From: Dermacentor variabilis
Lineage: Eukaryota > Arthropoda > Arachnida > Ixodida > Ixodidae
DNA length: 64,000 nt
Assembly: GCF_050947875.1 (NCBI RefSeq)
Contig: NC_134577.1
Location: 72,543,139 to 72,607,138 of the forward strand
Direction: 5' to 3'
This document shows, piece after piece, positions 21,347 through 33,620 of this stretch. The translations under genes were made by a program, and so were the position numbers. Position 1 is the stretch's first letter, and every line of letters starts with the position of its first letter. The notes beneath the pieces are model-generated. The model did not search any database and had not been told where the DNA came from. It saw nothing but the letters and a program-made list of their open reading frames with translations.

Positions 21347-22543
21347 ATAGAGATGACGCTTTATACCAAGGAGGAAAATGGCGCCGCCGCAAAATCGACC
21401 ATGAGCCGATGATTGATGATGACTTTGTACAGATGAAGATGAAGTCCGCATAAATGCTTACACTAATTTCCTCCGGGGACGGAAGCGGCCATCCTGGCCG
21501 CACATTAGACAGTGAAACGGAGATGAAAGGGCTTCAGGCGGGAAACGTGCACGATCTCTGTTCCGCGGCAGCTTCGGTCAGTTGGGGCATCAACAGGTGC
21601 AACGCGATAGTTCACCGGCGAGGTCTGCTCTATGACGTTGTAGGGGCCACATTACCGAGACTCAAGCTTCTCACATAAACCGGGTGTTCGTGCGGGTGTC
21701 CACAGGAGTGAGCCATGCGCTTGCAATTCCTCACGAATTATGGCTCGAATGATAGACCGGAGCTCAATACTGTTTGCAAGGAGGTGGTTGGAAAAGTCCG
21801 GTTGCAAGCGGATTGATTGCAGGGCGTCGGGGTGTTGACAGACGGCGACGACGTCCGACACCGTCGAACGATTTTGAGGGGCGAATGCGTTCAAAGCAGT
21901 AGATCCTACACCCTTAAGAAGGTGTCGCACGCGGTCAGTTTCTGGCATGGCACTGTCGACACGGCTGCAAAGTGCGAGGACCTCCTCAATGTACAAGGTA
22001 TACGATTCGCCATAAAGCTGGACGCGCTCGGACAGCCTCTTTTTCGCAACTTCCGAACGAACCGTGGGTGTGCCAAAAATCCGCCGTTGCTGCTCCTTGA
22101 AAGACGACCAATCAGGGAAGTCTCTCGTGATTCAGGAACCATGTCTTGGCGACTTGGGAGACGTAAAATGGTGCGCTTTTTAACTTCGATGTCTTGTTCC
22201 AGTTGTACTCGCTGACACGATCATAGTTGTCGAGCCAGTCTTCAACGTCCTCACCAGGCAAGCCAGAGAAGATTTCAGGATCACGATCACTTGATCACGA
22301 TCACTTGAACCGAGCTGATGGACGCTGCAGGCTGGTCTTGCGACTTGGCGGTCTCTTGGTGTAAGCGGCGTCCCGAACGTAGCTCCACGAGTGATCTTGA
22401 AGAGGAGTGAGGTCGAAGGGATCGTAAAGCGCCTCCACCACTTGAAAGACCATGATCGAGATGGCGCTTCAGTCCAAGGAGGAAAAATGGCGCCGATTGA
22501 TGATGACTTTGTACAGATGAAGATGAAGCCCGCATAAATGCTT

Positions 22544-22546
<3 letters not shown>
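21345..22546 (-). mobile_element. Miniature gag-only LTR element (TRIM-like), minus strand
   Basis: Short LTRs lie at 22453-22546 (5', 94 bp) and 21345-21462 (3', 118 bp), starting TGTAAGCATTTATGCGG and ending ATCA. The 3' copy differs by about 24 extra bases in the middle. Both flanks are atat within AT tracts. The interior, only about 990 bp, holds a gag fragment and no protease, RT or integrase. A purine-rich run (ggaggaaattag) precedes the 3' LTR. It is a non-autonomous LTR element, either internally deleted or of the TRIM/LARD kind, that would need proteins from another element. Confidence 0.8.
21652..22330 (-). CDS. Gag fragment of the miniature LTR element
   Basis: Read on the minus strand, the frame contains a retrotransposon-gag region (IFSGLPGEDVEDWLDNYDRV, then VAKTWFLNHERDFPDW, then a LYIEEVLALCSRVD block), ending in LRSIIRAIIREELQ and a stop near 21652. 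There is no CCHC knuckle and no protease start, so only the N-terminal and middle gag remain. Upstream, a 14-bp tandem duplication (gatcacgatcactt twice, about 22278-22306) disturbs the frame before a start codon can be found. Whether a protein is made is doubtful. Confidence 0.7.

Positions 22547-22627
<81 letters not shown>
22547..22627. repeat. (AT)n microsatellite, 81 bp
   Basis: Pure AT dinucleotides abutting the 5' LTR of the miniature element. Confidence 0.97.
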
Positions 22628-22630
<3 letters not shown>

Positions 22631-23104
22631 GAACCGGAGCCTGGCCCTCGATTCCAGTACTTTCCTTCTCTTCTCCTTTATTTCCTCTTTCTCTTCCTTC
22701 TAGTGCTGATCCAGACGTTTTGTACGTACTAACACTCGGCCACACTGCGGACCTTCAAAGAAATGGTCATTTCCGTTTAAAATCTACACTTCTTCTTTAA
22801 AATCTACTCAAGAGGTTCAACCGCCCAAACCTCTTGAGGCTCGACACATGCACGGAGAAGTTTCTTCTTTTTTTCACACCTGTCGAGGCTGGCGCGTAGT
22901 AAAAGGACAGTCGAGACCGCTTCATTATAGGCTAAACAATCACCACAAAGACCTCAAGCACTGATCGAAACCGAGGTTTTTCAGACTGTGATTATTCGCA
23001 TGCGTAGCTTTTTATTTCACACAAATTTTGACACAAGATCTGGAGCGCTAAAATATGTCTTGCTTGTCTAGCCTAAAAAAATCAAATTGCCGGAGTGTTG
23101 TAAG
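22628..23104. other. Non-coding stretch
   Basis: A small inverted match, actcaagaggttcaaccgcc and ggtttg/cctcttgag pieces around 22806-22842, is the only structure seen. Confidence 0.4.
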
Positions 23105-23250
23105 AGAGACAGTGTGTAAGGACAGGAAAGGCAGGGAGATCAAGCAAATGAGCACCCGGTTTCCTACCCTACACTCGAACGAGGGGAAAGGGGAATATAT
23201 AGAGAAAGAAAGGCGGAGAGTAAGCACTGAGTGCATGTGGGAGGGACATT
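23105..23250 (+). repeat. Dispersed repeat family A, copy 2
   Basis: Contains gacaggaaaggcagggagat, cccggtttcctaccctacac, gaggggaaaggggaatatat and gagtaagcactgagtgcatg in the same order as the copy at 34440-34590. These blocks define the family in this window. Confidence 0.6.
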
Positions 23251-23297
23251 ATACACTATACTACACACTACACACTATACTATACACTATATACTCA
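23249..23297. repeat. Imperfect (CTATA/CACTA)n simple repeat
   Basis: Alternating tatac, acacta and ctata units over about 48 bp. Confidence 0.8.
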
Positions 23298-25479
23298 AGA
23301 CCGTTCCCGGAGTAGACGATACCCGTACCGTGGCCACACCCGTCACTGGCACGAAAAGCGATTCGTGCACTAGTTGAATAATTGAAGTGCGCTGGCCTAA
23401 GCAGTGCTGTAATTTTATTTATAATATTTTGGGCCCCAGGCAAGTGGCTTCAAGTTGTCACGACAAGACTGACCGTTCTAAGCCTGACTCTTTCGCGTCG
23501 ACATGTCAGCCGGCACACCGCCGTCCTCGCTTCCAGTAGTCCGCTAGAGCACCGACGGTTTCCCCCAGTCGAGTCCGCAGGCGCTCCCTAATTAAGCGAC
23601 CGCCGAAAACGACGAACGGTCCTTGCCGAGCTTCTCTGACCACAAAGGCGCGCTCCCTAATGAGCCCGGAGCGCCAATTGCGTGAGGGCCGATCTGAAAC
23701 CAATGGTCCCCGCTATTCCCCTTTTCCTTCCTCTACAACCCCTAGTCTCCGCATTCAACCCACGAGTGTCTGCGGTCGCCTAACGAGCTTCCGAACTGCT
23801 ACGCCGTGCCTTGAACAGCTCGCACGCGAACGTGCTCTCGTCAATCATTGCGTATCTTCGTCTCATCATCGCGGCTCAGTATAATTACTAATGCCCCACC
23901 CACTTTTCAGTCTTTCGAAAGCTGGACATAAATTCAGAAAAATTCGAGTAGGGGATTCTTTCTTTTGTTCCAATTTTGGACACGTCGTCTTTTATAGTTA
24001 AATGCTGAATAAAAAGTGCACAACTTTTATTAAGTAGTGAGTGCTTGCGTAACTGTAACTCTACAGAGAAACGGACAACTAACCTTTGTATTGGGCGAGT
24101 GTCGGCGATTTCGGTACGACGTATTTTCTATTGCGCTTATGTGTGTGTGTGTATCGACTTCGATCCGTTTTTCCCCCAAGTACCTGCGCTAAGCAGTAGG
24201 AAAGACGATGAAATAGAATTCAAACGGAACAATAATTGCAATCTTTAATTGAAATACAAGCGAAATCCATAGTCGCCTAACACAAACTATGCCAACGCGC
24301 TGTACTTTAGTAACCTCTACAATCATGCAGCAATACTGTTGTGAGTCACAATAAACTATACATAGGTTATATAAAAATATTGCAAGCACCCGCAATAGTG
24401 GCAGTGAATGACCGTGTGCCGCTCCCCCATCTGCAGCTTGTTTTCATCTCCTAGCGTAATGGATGTTGCATTTTATTACAGGCTGTCTTTCTTTCATCTG
24501 TCTTACACACTGTAGAGATTTCAAATAAGATACTGGCTGGTTTGCACGAAAGCCGCCGCAGTAACGCCGTCAGCAAAGTTCTAACCACGCTAGTTCCACA
24601 CGTGTTGGCGCGACGCATCGTGCAAGGCAACTTCTGCTGTACCAAAGGAACAGCACCGTCTTCCTGTGCCGTTTTTTCTTGCGATGGTAACATGAACGTA
24701 GAATTCTTCAACCAACTTAATCGTTTAGCAACATTCCCGATGGCGGTTTCATCCTACCATACAGTAAGAACTCTGCTGTTGCTCAAAAGAGATCGCAATC
24801 AATGAACTGTCTGCATGTTTACCCCATTTCACAAGGCGTATAACGTCATCTAAAATGCCTCCTGCGCCCTTAAGTGATCACGTGCGAGCTGATTTTCAAT
24901 GTTTAAGCCAGGCAGGAATATGTTCTCCTCAGCAAACCACAATGAGCCCTAAAATTATGAACTCTAGCCCACTTTCGCGTTTGCGTAAGTGTACGTACCG
25001 CGGCTTCTTCTGACTCTAATTCCATTTCACAGACGTTTCATGGTAAAGTGTGTTGCACTAGAATCTTAACAAGCGTTCTATCAAGATATTGCAGCAGCAG
25101 GTTACTTTTCAGGTAGAGCGTACCAAGCGTCAACATTTCATGGGAGTGTTAGCCTGTGTAATCTAACAACAGTATGACCTGGGGCTTCTCCTGTCCTTGG
25201 CATCAAGACGCGTTCCCTTCACCATCGTTTTGAGTACATTATCATAGGGAACTTTCGAAGTTTTGTGTTGTGCATACGTTAAATGCATAGTTCCCTTAGG
25301 CGAATGTTATGCGTAGAGCTAGCTGTACGATCACGGTACGATCAGAATTGCAATTCGTCCAGACACAGAATTCATTTCTCACTTAAAATAGTGTTCCTTA
25401 ATGGCCAATACGTTTATGAACACAGAAATCTAACCATTACAATCGTCGAAAGAAGCAGAACAAGATGACCTGACTTGGT
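23298..25479. other. Non-coding stretch
   Basis: A GC-richer patch at 23460-23880 has frames open on both strands and repeats the phrase gcgctccctaat (about 23580 and 23650). There are no recognisable domains. A short TG run lies near 24140. No gene is supported. Confidence 0.45.
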
Positions 25480-25715
25480 GGCGTAAAGGCTATGCCATTA
25501 CGCTTCTATGCCTGAGGGTACTGTACCAAATCCCGGCCGCGGCGGTCGCACTTCGTTCTGTGTGGGAAATGCAAAAACCGCCCGTGTACCACGCATTTGG
25601 TGCACGCAAAAGAACTCTAGGTGACAGAAAGTAAGCCGGAGTCTCCCAATACGGCGTTCCTCATAATCATCATATCGTTGTTTTGGCATGTAAAACCCCT
25701 GAATTTATTTTAAGA
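25480..25715 (+). mobile_element. SINE (Ruka-like), strongly diverged copy
   Basis: The box B region (ccaaatcccggccgcggcgg) and the 3' end (cctcataatcatcatatcg, tttggcatgtaaaacccctgaattt) match the other SINE copies. The 5' tRNA-like head and the middle are heavily changed. It is an old copy in the plus orientation. Confidence 0.6.
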
Positions 25716-26949
25716 ACAACATGACCGTACACAAGTCCGTTGTAGGATGTCGTGCTTTTGTCTCTGCACCTCGGTTTGTTTTCGTTGGTCCCTCGAATAT
25801 ATTTTTGTCTAAATTTTAGCGAACCCGACACTCTGCCTTAAATGCAGAATAGGAAACCATAGCGGGAGGCAGAAGTTGGTCGCACCGAATCCCGTTGCAT
25901 GTATTCTTCCGGAACGCTGTTCTTGCGAAGCAGTTACTGCGACATGTGCTGAGTTCATCTCTTGAAGCTGGACATACATGTAACGTGCGCTTGTGAACGG
26001 TAGGCATACAGCAGCATTCAAGTACCGATAAATACGGCGCTGGCGCTCGTAGCGAGCGGCCCAAGCTTACCTGCAAGTGTGAGCTGCAAGCAAATGAAGC
26101 AGTGCGGGTAGGGAAAGTACCATAGAACGTTGCGAGATTCGTTGCAGCCCAAGACACTATGAAGACAAATCGGCGCGAAACAGTCTGAGGCCGAAGCGGT
26201 GCCTATGAAAGCACATCCTCCGAACTGATGTGGGCAGAGTGTGTTACGCTGGGGTGCTGTAGAGCGAGAAATGAGGCAAAACTATCGATGTACGCTTGAC
26301 TGCCAGTCTCTGGGGCTCGCAGGAGAAGTATCAAGTTCCTAGAGCTCTGGATGCGGGCAGCCGGGAAAGAAAGAAGAAAAAGAAAGAATGGTTTTACTGG
26401 GATCGAGCGTACAGGATACTCCGCTTATGCCGCCGATGGAGTTGCTTCGGCAAAGCAATTCGACACTTGCGTTGCCACGCGCGGATTGCATTGTCGAGAA
26501 AGTTTTCGAAAGCGACCACGCGTGATGGCTGCGCTGCGCGAACTTCGTGCGTATATATCTTGAAACGAGTAACTTCTCGTACACGAGCTCGAAGCCGCGC
26601 GCACTTTCGAAAAGATTGCATTTGGGGACGAGACGGCCCAAAAGTGCATTTCTTTGTGCGCTGTACGCTGCTGCTTTTTGCCACCTGAACGAGCTCCTTT
26701 CACGGTCGTTTTCACGGGGTATCATTGCGAAACTTTGGGAGATGGGTTCCTATTGCACAATCTATTACGACCGAACTTCTGCTGATTTCTTCTTCTTCTT
26801 CTTCTCGTTTGAGTGCGTGCTTGTGCGCGCGTCCTTGCGTTGCGTGTTTTTTTTTTTGTGTGTGTTTACACGATCGCGACGTAGACTTATTTTCTTTGTG
26901 GCAATTTGTCACGTGTAGCTGCAGCTCTCCAAAGTAAAGGCGTGCTTAT
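25716..26949. other. Non-coding stretch with CpG-rich centre
   Basis: About 26290-26720 is CpG-rich with long frames in several registers on both strands, none with a known domain. A (TTC)n run lies at 26788-26806. It may be an unrecognised repeat or promoter-proximal DNA. Confidence 0.35.
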
Positions 26950-27497
26950 TGCGGCGTGTAAGAAACTCTTCTCCTGTGTGGTTCAACTCGTAAGTAATCT
27001 ACCGTCCCATTAGCAGCTGCACAAGAAATTGGAATGAGATTCTGCAGTATAACAGAGTTTTGTTGTTGTTTTAACGGCGCACAACAAATATAATTTAGGA
27101 AGTGGGGTAAACGGGCCCAAACGTTTCTCATTGTGGAATGAGACAACCGGATGGCCCGCTCTTGAAAGAATTCCGTAAAGTTACGCGAAATGAATTCCGG
27201 CCTGTTGCCAGAGACTACCTCCTCAGGCCCTCGCGAAAGACAAAACGCTTGTTAGGAATTCCTTGACCGTGCTTGTGGATACGTTGCTACAGAAGTTAAC
27301 CACTGGTGATTCGGAGTCGTAATTCACGAGAGTGATGATGAACCTGTTGTGAGCTTCATGCTCCTGGGGGCCGACAATGCTGATGCCGAGTTTTTGCCAT
27401 GGTCGCTTGGGCCATTCTGCCGGCTGTGAGGGCGTTGGTGATGTTCTAGCGTACTTACCTGCCTCCAGGCACTTATCACACTTATTTACCGCCGTAT

Positions 27498-27977
27498 CTA
27501 CTTCCTTGTTCCTCCGAGGCCACCAGAATTCTTTCCGAACTTTTGCTTTTGTACGAGTGATGCCCTGATGCGTCTCTCGCGCACGGTGGCTATGATTTGA
27601 GCCGAAAGGGATGAAGGTACGACGTGTCGCTCAGCACGCAGAGATAAGTGATCCGCCACTGAAAGTTCTTCGCGAATGTTGGAAAAGGGCTGGATCTCAT
27701 CAGGAATTAAGTTGTGTGGAGGCCAAGAAGGCATTATGAAGGACTTCACCTGTTGCAGGTGGGCGTCACCGAAGACAGCTTGCTTGAATTTTTCTTCTGT
27801 CACACAAACGAGCTCAACAAGCGAGACGACTTCTTGTATGGCAAGCTCAGCGTCGGAAGTAGGGATTGTGAGACGAGAAAGAGCGTCTGCTGCCGTGTTC
27901 ACTGACCCTTTCTTGTCTTGACCACAAAATCGTAGCAGGGAAGCCTTCCACTCTAGCGCGCGATAAGAACTGAGCAT
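27498..27977 (-). pseudogene. RNase H end and integrase start of decayed gypsy
   Basis: A 159-codon open piece. It includes NTAADALSRL, the conserved end of the RNase H/linker region, and runs to the start of the integrase zinc-binding part. It continues out of frame or through stops to about 26990. Confidence 0.8.
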
Positions 27978-28712
27978 CTTCTAGATCCCTGTGATGATAG
28001 CAACGGCATTGATGCCTGTTGGTCAGTTTGAAGTTTAAACCGGCGACCCCGTACGTAGGTACGCCACCGTTCACATGCACAGATGCAGGCAAGTGCTTCG
28101 CTCTCCTCAACAGAGTATCTTCTGTCAGCTTGTTAGAGTGTACGGAACACGAAAGCTATTGTGTGCATTTGATGCCCATCTTGCTGTTGGAGGGCTGCTG
28201 CAAACCCGGAGTCGGATCCATAAGTTGACACAATGACTGGAAGTGCCGGGCCAAATATTTGTAGTATTGTGGTAGACGAAAGAAGTTCTTTGACTTCCTT
28301 GAAACTGCTATCTGCTTCTGCTGATTATATGAACATTTTATTTCGACGCATTAATAGTCTGAGAGGTTCAACCACCTGGGCCAACCATGGAACAAACTTG
28401 GAGTGGTACTCTACCAAACCAAGGAAAGGACGGAGGGCGGCTACATTTGTCGGTACTCGTGTGTTCACAATGCAGTCTACCTTCTCTGGGAGCGGAACGA
28501 TACCATTAGCAGGGACCTTATGGTCTAGAAATGGCAGTTCTGGAATGTCGAAAAGGCATTTGTGCTTCAGCTTCATACCCTGCAGCCTCGATTTTCTGCA
28601 GGACAGCTTTCAGGTTCAGAATGTGTTCTTGTTCGCTTTTCCCGAACATGATGACGTCATCTATGCAGAATAACACTCCCGAGCAGCGACGAAGAATTAT
28701 TGGTGTTAGCTT

Positions 28713-29072
28713 CTAGAACGCTATAGGCGCGCAGGCCAAACCGAATCGCACTCGCTTGAACCTGAATCGACTTTCATGGGTGATGAAGGCAGTGAGATCC
28801 CTGCTATCATGATGCAAAAGGACCTCATGGTAGGCAGAAGCAAAGTCAAGCTTCGAAAACTTAGTAGCCCCTAACAGCGCGTGAAGGAGCTCCATTGTGT
28901 GGGGTAGCGGAAATTTATCTGGAACAATGGCCCTATAAGGTTCTCGAAGGTCAACACACACCCTGATATTGTCATCCTTCTTGTCAACTACAACCATAGG
29001 GGAAACCTTTTCGGAAGCATCGGCTTGCTCTATGATGTCAAGGTGCAGGAACGTGCGAAGCTCGGCAGACAC
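28713..29072 (-). pseudogene. RT fingers/palm fragment of decayed gypsy
   Basis: The longest preserved piece of RT: residues such as ASEKVSPMVVVDKKDDNIRV and SKLDFASAYHEVLLHHDSR are typical of gypsy RT before the YxDD box. The frame is lost at about 28713. Confidence 0.85.
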
Positions 29073-30973
29073 CGGTGCACGAAGAGAAAACGGAAGGTGG
29101 TGAAGCTTGAAAGGTAGAGCCTGAACGGCAGGACGCGTATTGACTCGGTGAACAAATCATTTATCGAGGCCGAGTTCACAAGTGAAATGCACAGAAAACT
29201 CATATTCTAAACCAGCTGAGAGGTGCGCCCGACTTGTGCAAGCCTTGGAAGGTGCTGCATTTTTAGTTACATTGCTCGAAAGGGCATCACATGTCTGTAG
29301 GCACTGGATAGTCGCGCCTTCAATACGTAGCTCTACTGCCTTGAAGCCGTCAAACCTAATCAGAGAGGTGCAGCAATGGACAGCATAAAACAGAACCTGA
29401 GCCCTGCGACCTTCGAAGTGAACTTTCGGCCAAAAACAGCCGCGCACACGGATTGAATGCCTAGAATAATCAAGCAGGGGAACGCACGGAGCCCGTAGGA
29501 GCTAAATGCCCGAACATTTCTCGATGAACACTTGCTCAGACAGGATCGAACAAGGATGAACCGAAGTCAACTAGAAGTATCAACCTGATATCTGCAACTT
29601 GCACAGTAATGTGAACTGCATCACTTTCAGAATGATGGCTAGCCAGAGCAAGCGCGACAGTTTGAGGTGGCGAAATATCATCGTCCAAGTCGAGTTCATG
29701 GAGCCGTCCTTGTGCGAGCTGTTTTTTTTTGCTACAGACTAGATAAAAGTGGCACCATAGGCCCCTAACGGGCCTATGGGGCCATTGGGGGGTCCCTTTG
29801 ATGGCAGATTCAACAGCGCTTGCCTCGAGCTGGGCAATGAGGCCACGAAGCGCGGTGATAACAGTGCTGACACTGAGAGAGCGCACGCTGATCAATTTGC
29901 GGGGAGGGGTGGGGGGGGGGGTGTTCTGATGTGACACACATGAGCCGCTAACACAACTTGACGAGCTGCACTGAAAACCTCTTGTTTCCTGGCGTGGACT
30001 TTGCTTCCACGATGGAGGCGTAGCATGCATGTGATGACGCGACGAAACAGGATGTACTTATGCGGAGAACCTCATACAATTCCTCGGACGCGTCCACAAA
30101 CTGGAGTGCGACCTGAACTGCCTTCGTGAACGGAAGTGCTGAACCCTCCAGCAAGAGGCGCTCGCGTAAGCGCTTTGAAGAAATTCCGGCCACAAACTGA
30201 TCTCTGACAGCGTCATCCTGTGATGAGAACGAACATGACGATGCGAGCTCCCGTAACGTGGCGACAAAGTCAGCAATGGACTCGCCTGCACATTGACCGC
30301 GGCGATGGAACCGGTGGCATTCCAGGACTACATTGCTCGTTCACATGAACTGCTGCCTCAACGCAGCCGCGGCCAAGTAATACACATTTGTTGCAGTGGG
30401 CGTAGTGGCCGAGTCGGGGCTTGCCAGCAGCTCCTCTGCTGCTCGCGGTCACCCGTAGCGTGCTGACCATGCGGTGCCCCTCCGTGCCCAGGCAATGCGC
30501 GAGAATGGCCGTGCGTCGATCTGGTAAAAAGCCAGTAGCTCCAGAACCAAGAAGTTTCAAATATACAACGCCATTGTTCCCAGGGCACGGCTGGACGGCC
30601 ACATCCGGGGCCTAATCGGTGCAGCTTATGGCAAGCGAATCCCGCTCACACTCGAAAAGAAAATGAAAAATTACTGGGAAAAGCACGGCAACGACGTAAA
30701 CGCTGCATAGCCTTCAGTTCACCTCGTCGCCACTGTATTAATTGAAGAGCGTCTGAACAGTCCGCGGCTTGAACTGCAACCACACCTTTATTCGAATGTA
30801 CACAACGAGCGGGCGAATCAGCAGTTCCTTGCCCCTATTTTTTTTTATCCAAGAACGGCTGTAAATGCGAAGTCAACATATCCCATCGCAGCGGTGGACC
30901 TTCCTTGGACCAGCGTGGCCTTATCTTCCGGTAGCTCCGCGGCACAACGCCACTGTCAGTTGTTGAAGATGGC

Positions 30974-31027
30974 GGTTTTGCTTTGCTTTCTGTCCCCTCT
31001 TGGGGACAGAAAGCAAAGCAAAACCGA
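30974..31027. repeat. Perfect hairpin, 25-bp arms, 4-base loop
   Basis: cggttttgctttgctttctg... pairs with ...cagaaagcaaagcaaaaccg around the loop TCTT at 30999-31002. No mismatch in either arm. No poly-T follows, so it is not a typical terminator. It could be a snap-back duplication. Confidence 0.9.
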
Positions 31028-32089
31028 AGCTTAAATCAACACACATTTCTTTGTAGAATAACACGCGGTGAAAAAAAATTCTCTGTCCAGACCAGGGCAA
31101 AGCAAGTTCCCTAGAAAACGCTTCTACATGAACGAATGCGGGAAGTTTGGGTTCCGATTTAGCGAGTTAAAGCAAACGAAACCGTGAGTCATAAGAGGGC
31201 AAACAGCGCAAACTCGGAACAAAAGCTTAAAGCACTATAAAGGGACGGACAACACGGGGTTCGAAAGCTAAAGTGACGCTTAGGCGAGGTTTCGCTCACA
31301 GCTCATGTCGTCTCGAAAGCTCCTATGACTTATGCCAACTTGGCACTCCATGAACGCGTCCAGTAGGAGGGAACGGGAAGATCCTGCACGTGCGGGGGAG
31401 ATGGTTTCCCCATATTAATACTCTCTACGCACTGGCTGTTGCATTGCTAGAAGTGATATACTCACAAAAACAGTTTTCAAAATCGAACAATACTAGATCA
31501 ATGCGCCGTCTAAAGCATTACGATTTTTATAGCGAACAGCTCGAGGCTATTGCCCTCTAAGCATCTTTCTCCGATGCACTGGCGTAAAGATGGACAATGT
31601 GTCTTACGCGCGCGGATATTGGTTTCCCGTTATCCGAGAGATGAGGGAAGGCAGGGCTCGGTGCTGGATGTTGAGCCAGAAAGCTTTGTAAAAAGTACAA
31701 CAAACCGCAACCATCGCGGAGTTTCAGTTGCATTTCTCTCCGCCTCAGAGGGGATTGCGACTCCCTTCGATATCATACGATCGGCCCTTGCACAAAACAG
31801 GATGCATTGTGTAGGATTGAAGAATGTTCCGAATCCGAATGGCCTACCCTTTAGGTGAAGCACAATATCTATCTTCCAGTTCAGCTCCTTGCCTTTCGCG
31901 TCTCATTTCTCTCAATCTCTGCTTCGATATATATATATATATATATGGGGGGGCGGGGGTTCATGTGTATGGCTACTCATACGAAGGAGCGCCGGGAACA
32001 GCTTAATGTACGTGCGCCAGCATGAAACAAGATACGCCATGGATCTGTTTTCCTACTCGTTGCCGCGTAATTAGCTCCGCTTCAAAGCG
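31028..32089. other. Non-coding stretch with a short (AT)n
   Basis: An (AT)10 run at 31927-31946 is followed by a G-rich patch. Frames at 31550-31858 (plus) and 31630-31863 (minus) overlap and have no recognisable motif. Confidence 0.45.
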
Positions 32090-32660
32090 TGAATTGTCCT
32101 TAAATTTTAATAAATGTAACATAAAGCACCAACAGTTGTAAAATATGAAGGATGCGATTTCATAAAATAGTGTATGTTGAAATTATTATCAGACGTCTTA
32201 TGTTCAATAATATGCCATTCCAAGTTCACAACGCAGACCAAATACTACAGTTCCACCGCAAAGCGTCGCGACGTACCGTTTTTCGCGACTCCCTGCGCGA
32301 ATGCGAAATTACTATTTTGACTAAGAACGCGTGTTCTCTTTTAAAGCACTAAATGATGGTCTTTTCATTGCCACCAAAATTTTATGACACGTTTTTGGCA
32401 GTTGTCCATCCCTTAAATGTTCGTCATGAGCACACGTTTGTTAAGGGATATATGAAGCACTTTACTAACCACGATGTACCTTAAGAGCGAAATGCAAAAT
32501 ATAATTTTGAAATCACAGTGACTTTATGAGTGACTTTACTTTTGTAAACTTCACAGGCTTTATGAAATTCTCCAAATAAACTTCCTTAAAGCAAGCAACT
32601 TCCTTAAACTTTAGGTAACCTTCACAATTTCATAAAACGGAAACAAATTCATAAATGCTA
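32090..32660. repeat. Degenerate short-motif region (TTCATAAA / TTTATGAA)
   Basis: The words ttcataaa and tttatgaa, plus cttccttaaa, recur about ten times on both strands in 570 bp. It has the same general texture as the arrays at 2790-3200 and 3530-3720 but a different motif. No clean period. Confidence 0.4.
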
Positions 32661-32999
32661 GGAGAGAATTGGCGATATTTCGCAGGTATGATTGGTTTTG
32701 CGATAAAGCCTATTTGCTATATGTGTGCGCAGTCTCTAGCAGCGCAAGCGTCCGCGTGAAAAGCGATAGCCAGCCGCCTCTCTTGCATCAAACACAATGG
32801 CAGAGGGTAATGGGATAAGATGATGACTGGTCTTGATGGCCGCTTCATCACAGCAAATAAATCTTCGTGCGCCTCAACTGTCTCCCTCAAAGGCACGTTA
32901 GTCGAAAAAGATATGCTATCGTGGGGGTGGGGGGGCATTTAGCCATTGTCAGGTAAGCGTGGTCATCCACTCATCGGCATGCATTAGTTGTGTTACCGT

Positions 33000-33620
33000 T
33001 GTTGCGATGCCGCCGACATACAGTCGCCTTCAAGCCATCCTCATCGTACAGTCATCATCATGAAATTGTAGTTATGCCATCATCGTCGCCGACACACTAT
33101 CGCCACCATTTCAGAATCGTTATCCCATTGTCCTTATACCGTTGTCGTTCCGCCGACTCATTTATTAGTCGCCGTTCTGTAGTAATCATTTCTGTCCTTA
33201 TCCAATCGCGATGAGGCGACAGCTGTCACGCCATCCTCGTCATCGCGACGTCGTCATACAGTATTCGTAATGCAATCGCTGTCACACTATCGCTACGGCG
33301 CCTTAATGACCGTTCGGTCATCATTTATCATCGTTTTTAAGCCTAGTCATCCGATTCTCGTCATATCGTAGTCGTCACGCCATTGTAGTCACACAGTCGT
33401 GGGCCCGCCACCGTCGTCGCATGCTCCTCGTCCTCCTATTGTCCTCTTGCCGTCGTCGTCACGCTGTTCTCGCGCCGTCACTGTCATTATTTCAGAATTA
33501 TCATGGCGTTGTCGCCTGGCCGTCGTCGTCATACCGCTTTGCTCATTCCGGCGTCGTCCCTGCATCGCCAAGATCATGTCGTTGTCACGCTGTCATAGCC
33601 ATGAGTGACCTTGGCGAGCG
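33000..33620. repeat. Cryptically simple CGTCATC-rich region
   Basis: About 600 bp dominated by degenerate cgtc/atcgtc/gtcgtcat words (for example cgccgtcgtc, gtcgtcgtca). It is not a regular tandem repeat. It produces long frames on both strands by composition alone. Confidence 0.6.

Larger units (their letters stand above)
26950..30610 (-). pseudogene. Decayed Ty3/gypsy element, minus strand
   Basis: Pieces of gag, protease, RT, RNase H and integrase follow one another in order on the minus strand, broken by many stops and frameshifts. Gag: FLPDRRTAILAHCLG at about 30500, then SKRLRERLLLEGSALPFTKA near 30150. Protease: LILLVDFGSS near 29560, with the usual T of DTG changed. RT: VSPMVVVDKKDDNIRVCVDL near 29000, and CIDD instead of YxDD near 28670. 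RNase H ends in NTAADALSRL near 27890. Integrase: CDKC near 27480, LGISIVGP in place of LGIDIVGP near 27400, and an ANG block near 27020. No LTRs were found. It is a different lineage from the element at 15.7-21.2 kb and clearly dead. Confidence 0.9.

Noticed and set aside
21211..21451. ORFs of Ile-Tyr repeats
   Set aside because: Direct translation of (AT)n microsatellites.
27847..28110. Open frames on both strands in the RNase H part of the decayed gypsy
   Set aside because: They are fragments or shadows of the same remnant and add no separate gene.
33000..33620. Possible CRISPR-like or regular tandem array
   Set aside because: The cgtcatc words have no constant spacing or unit; it is cryptically simple DNA.
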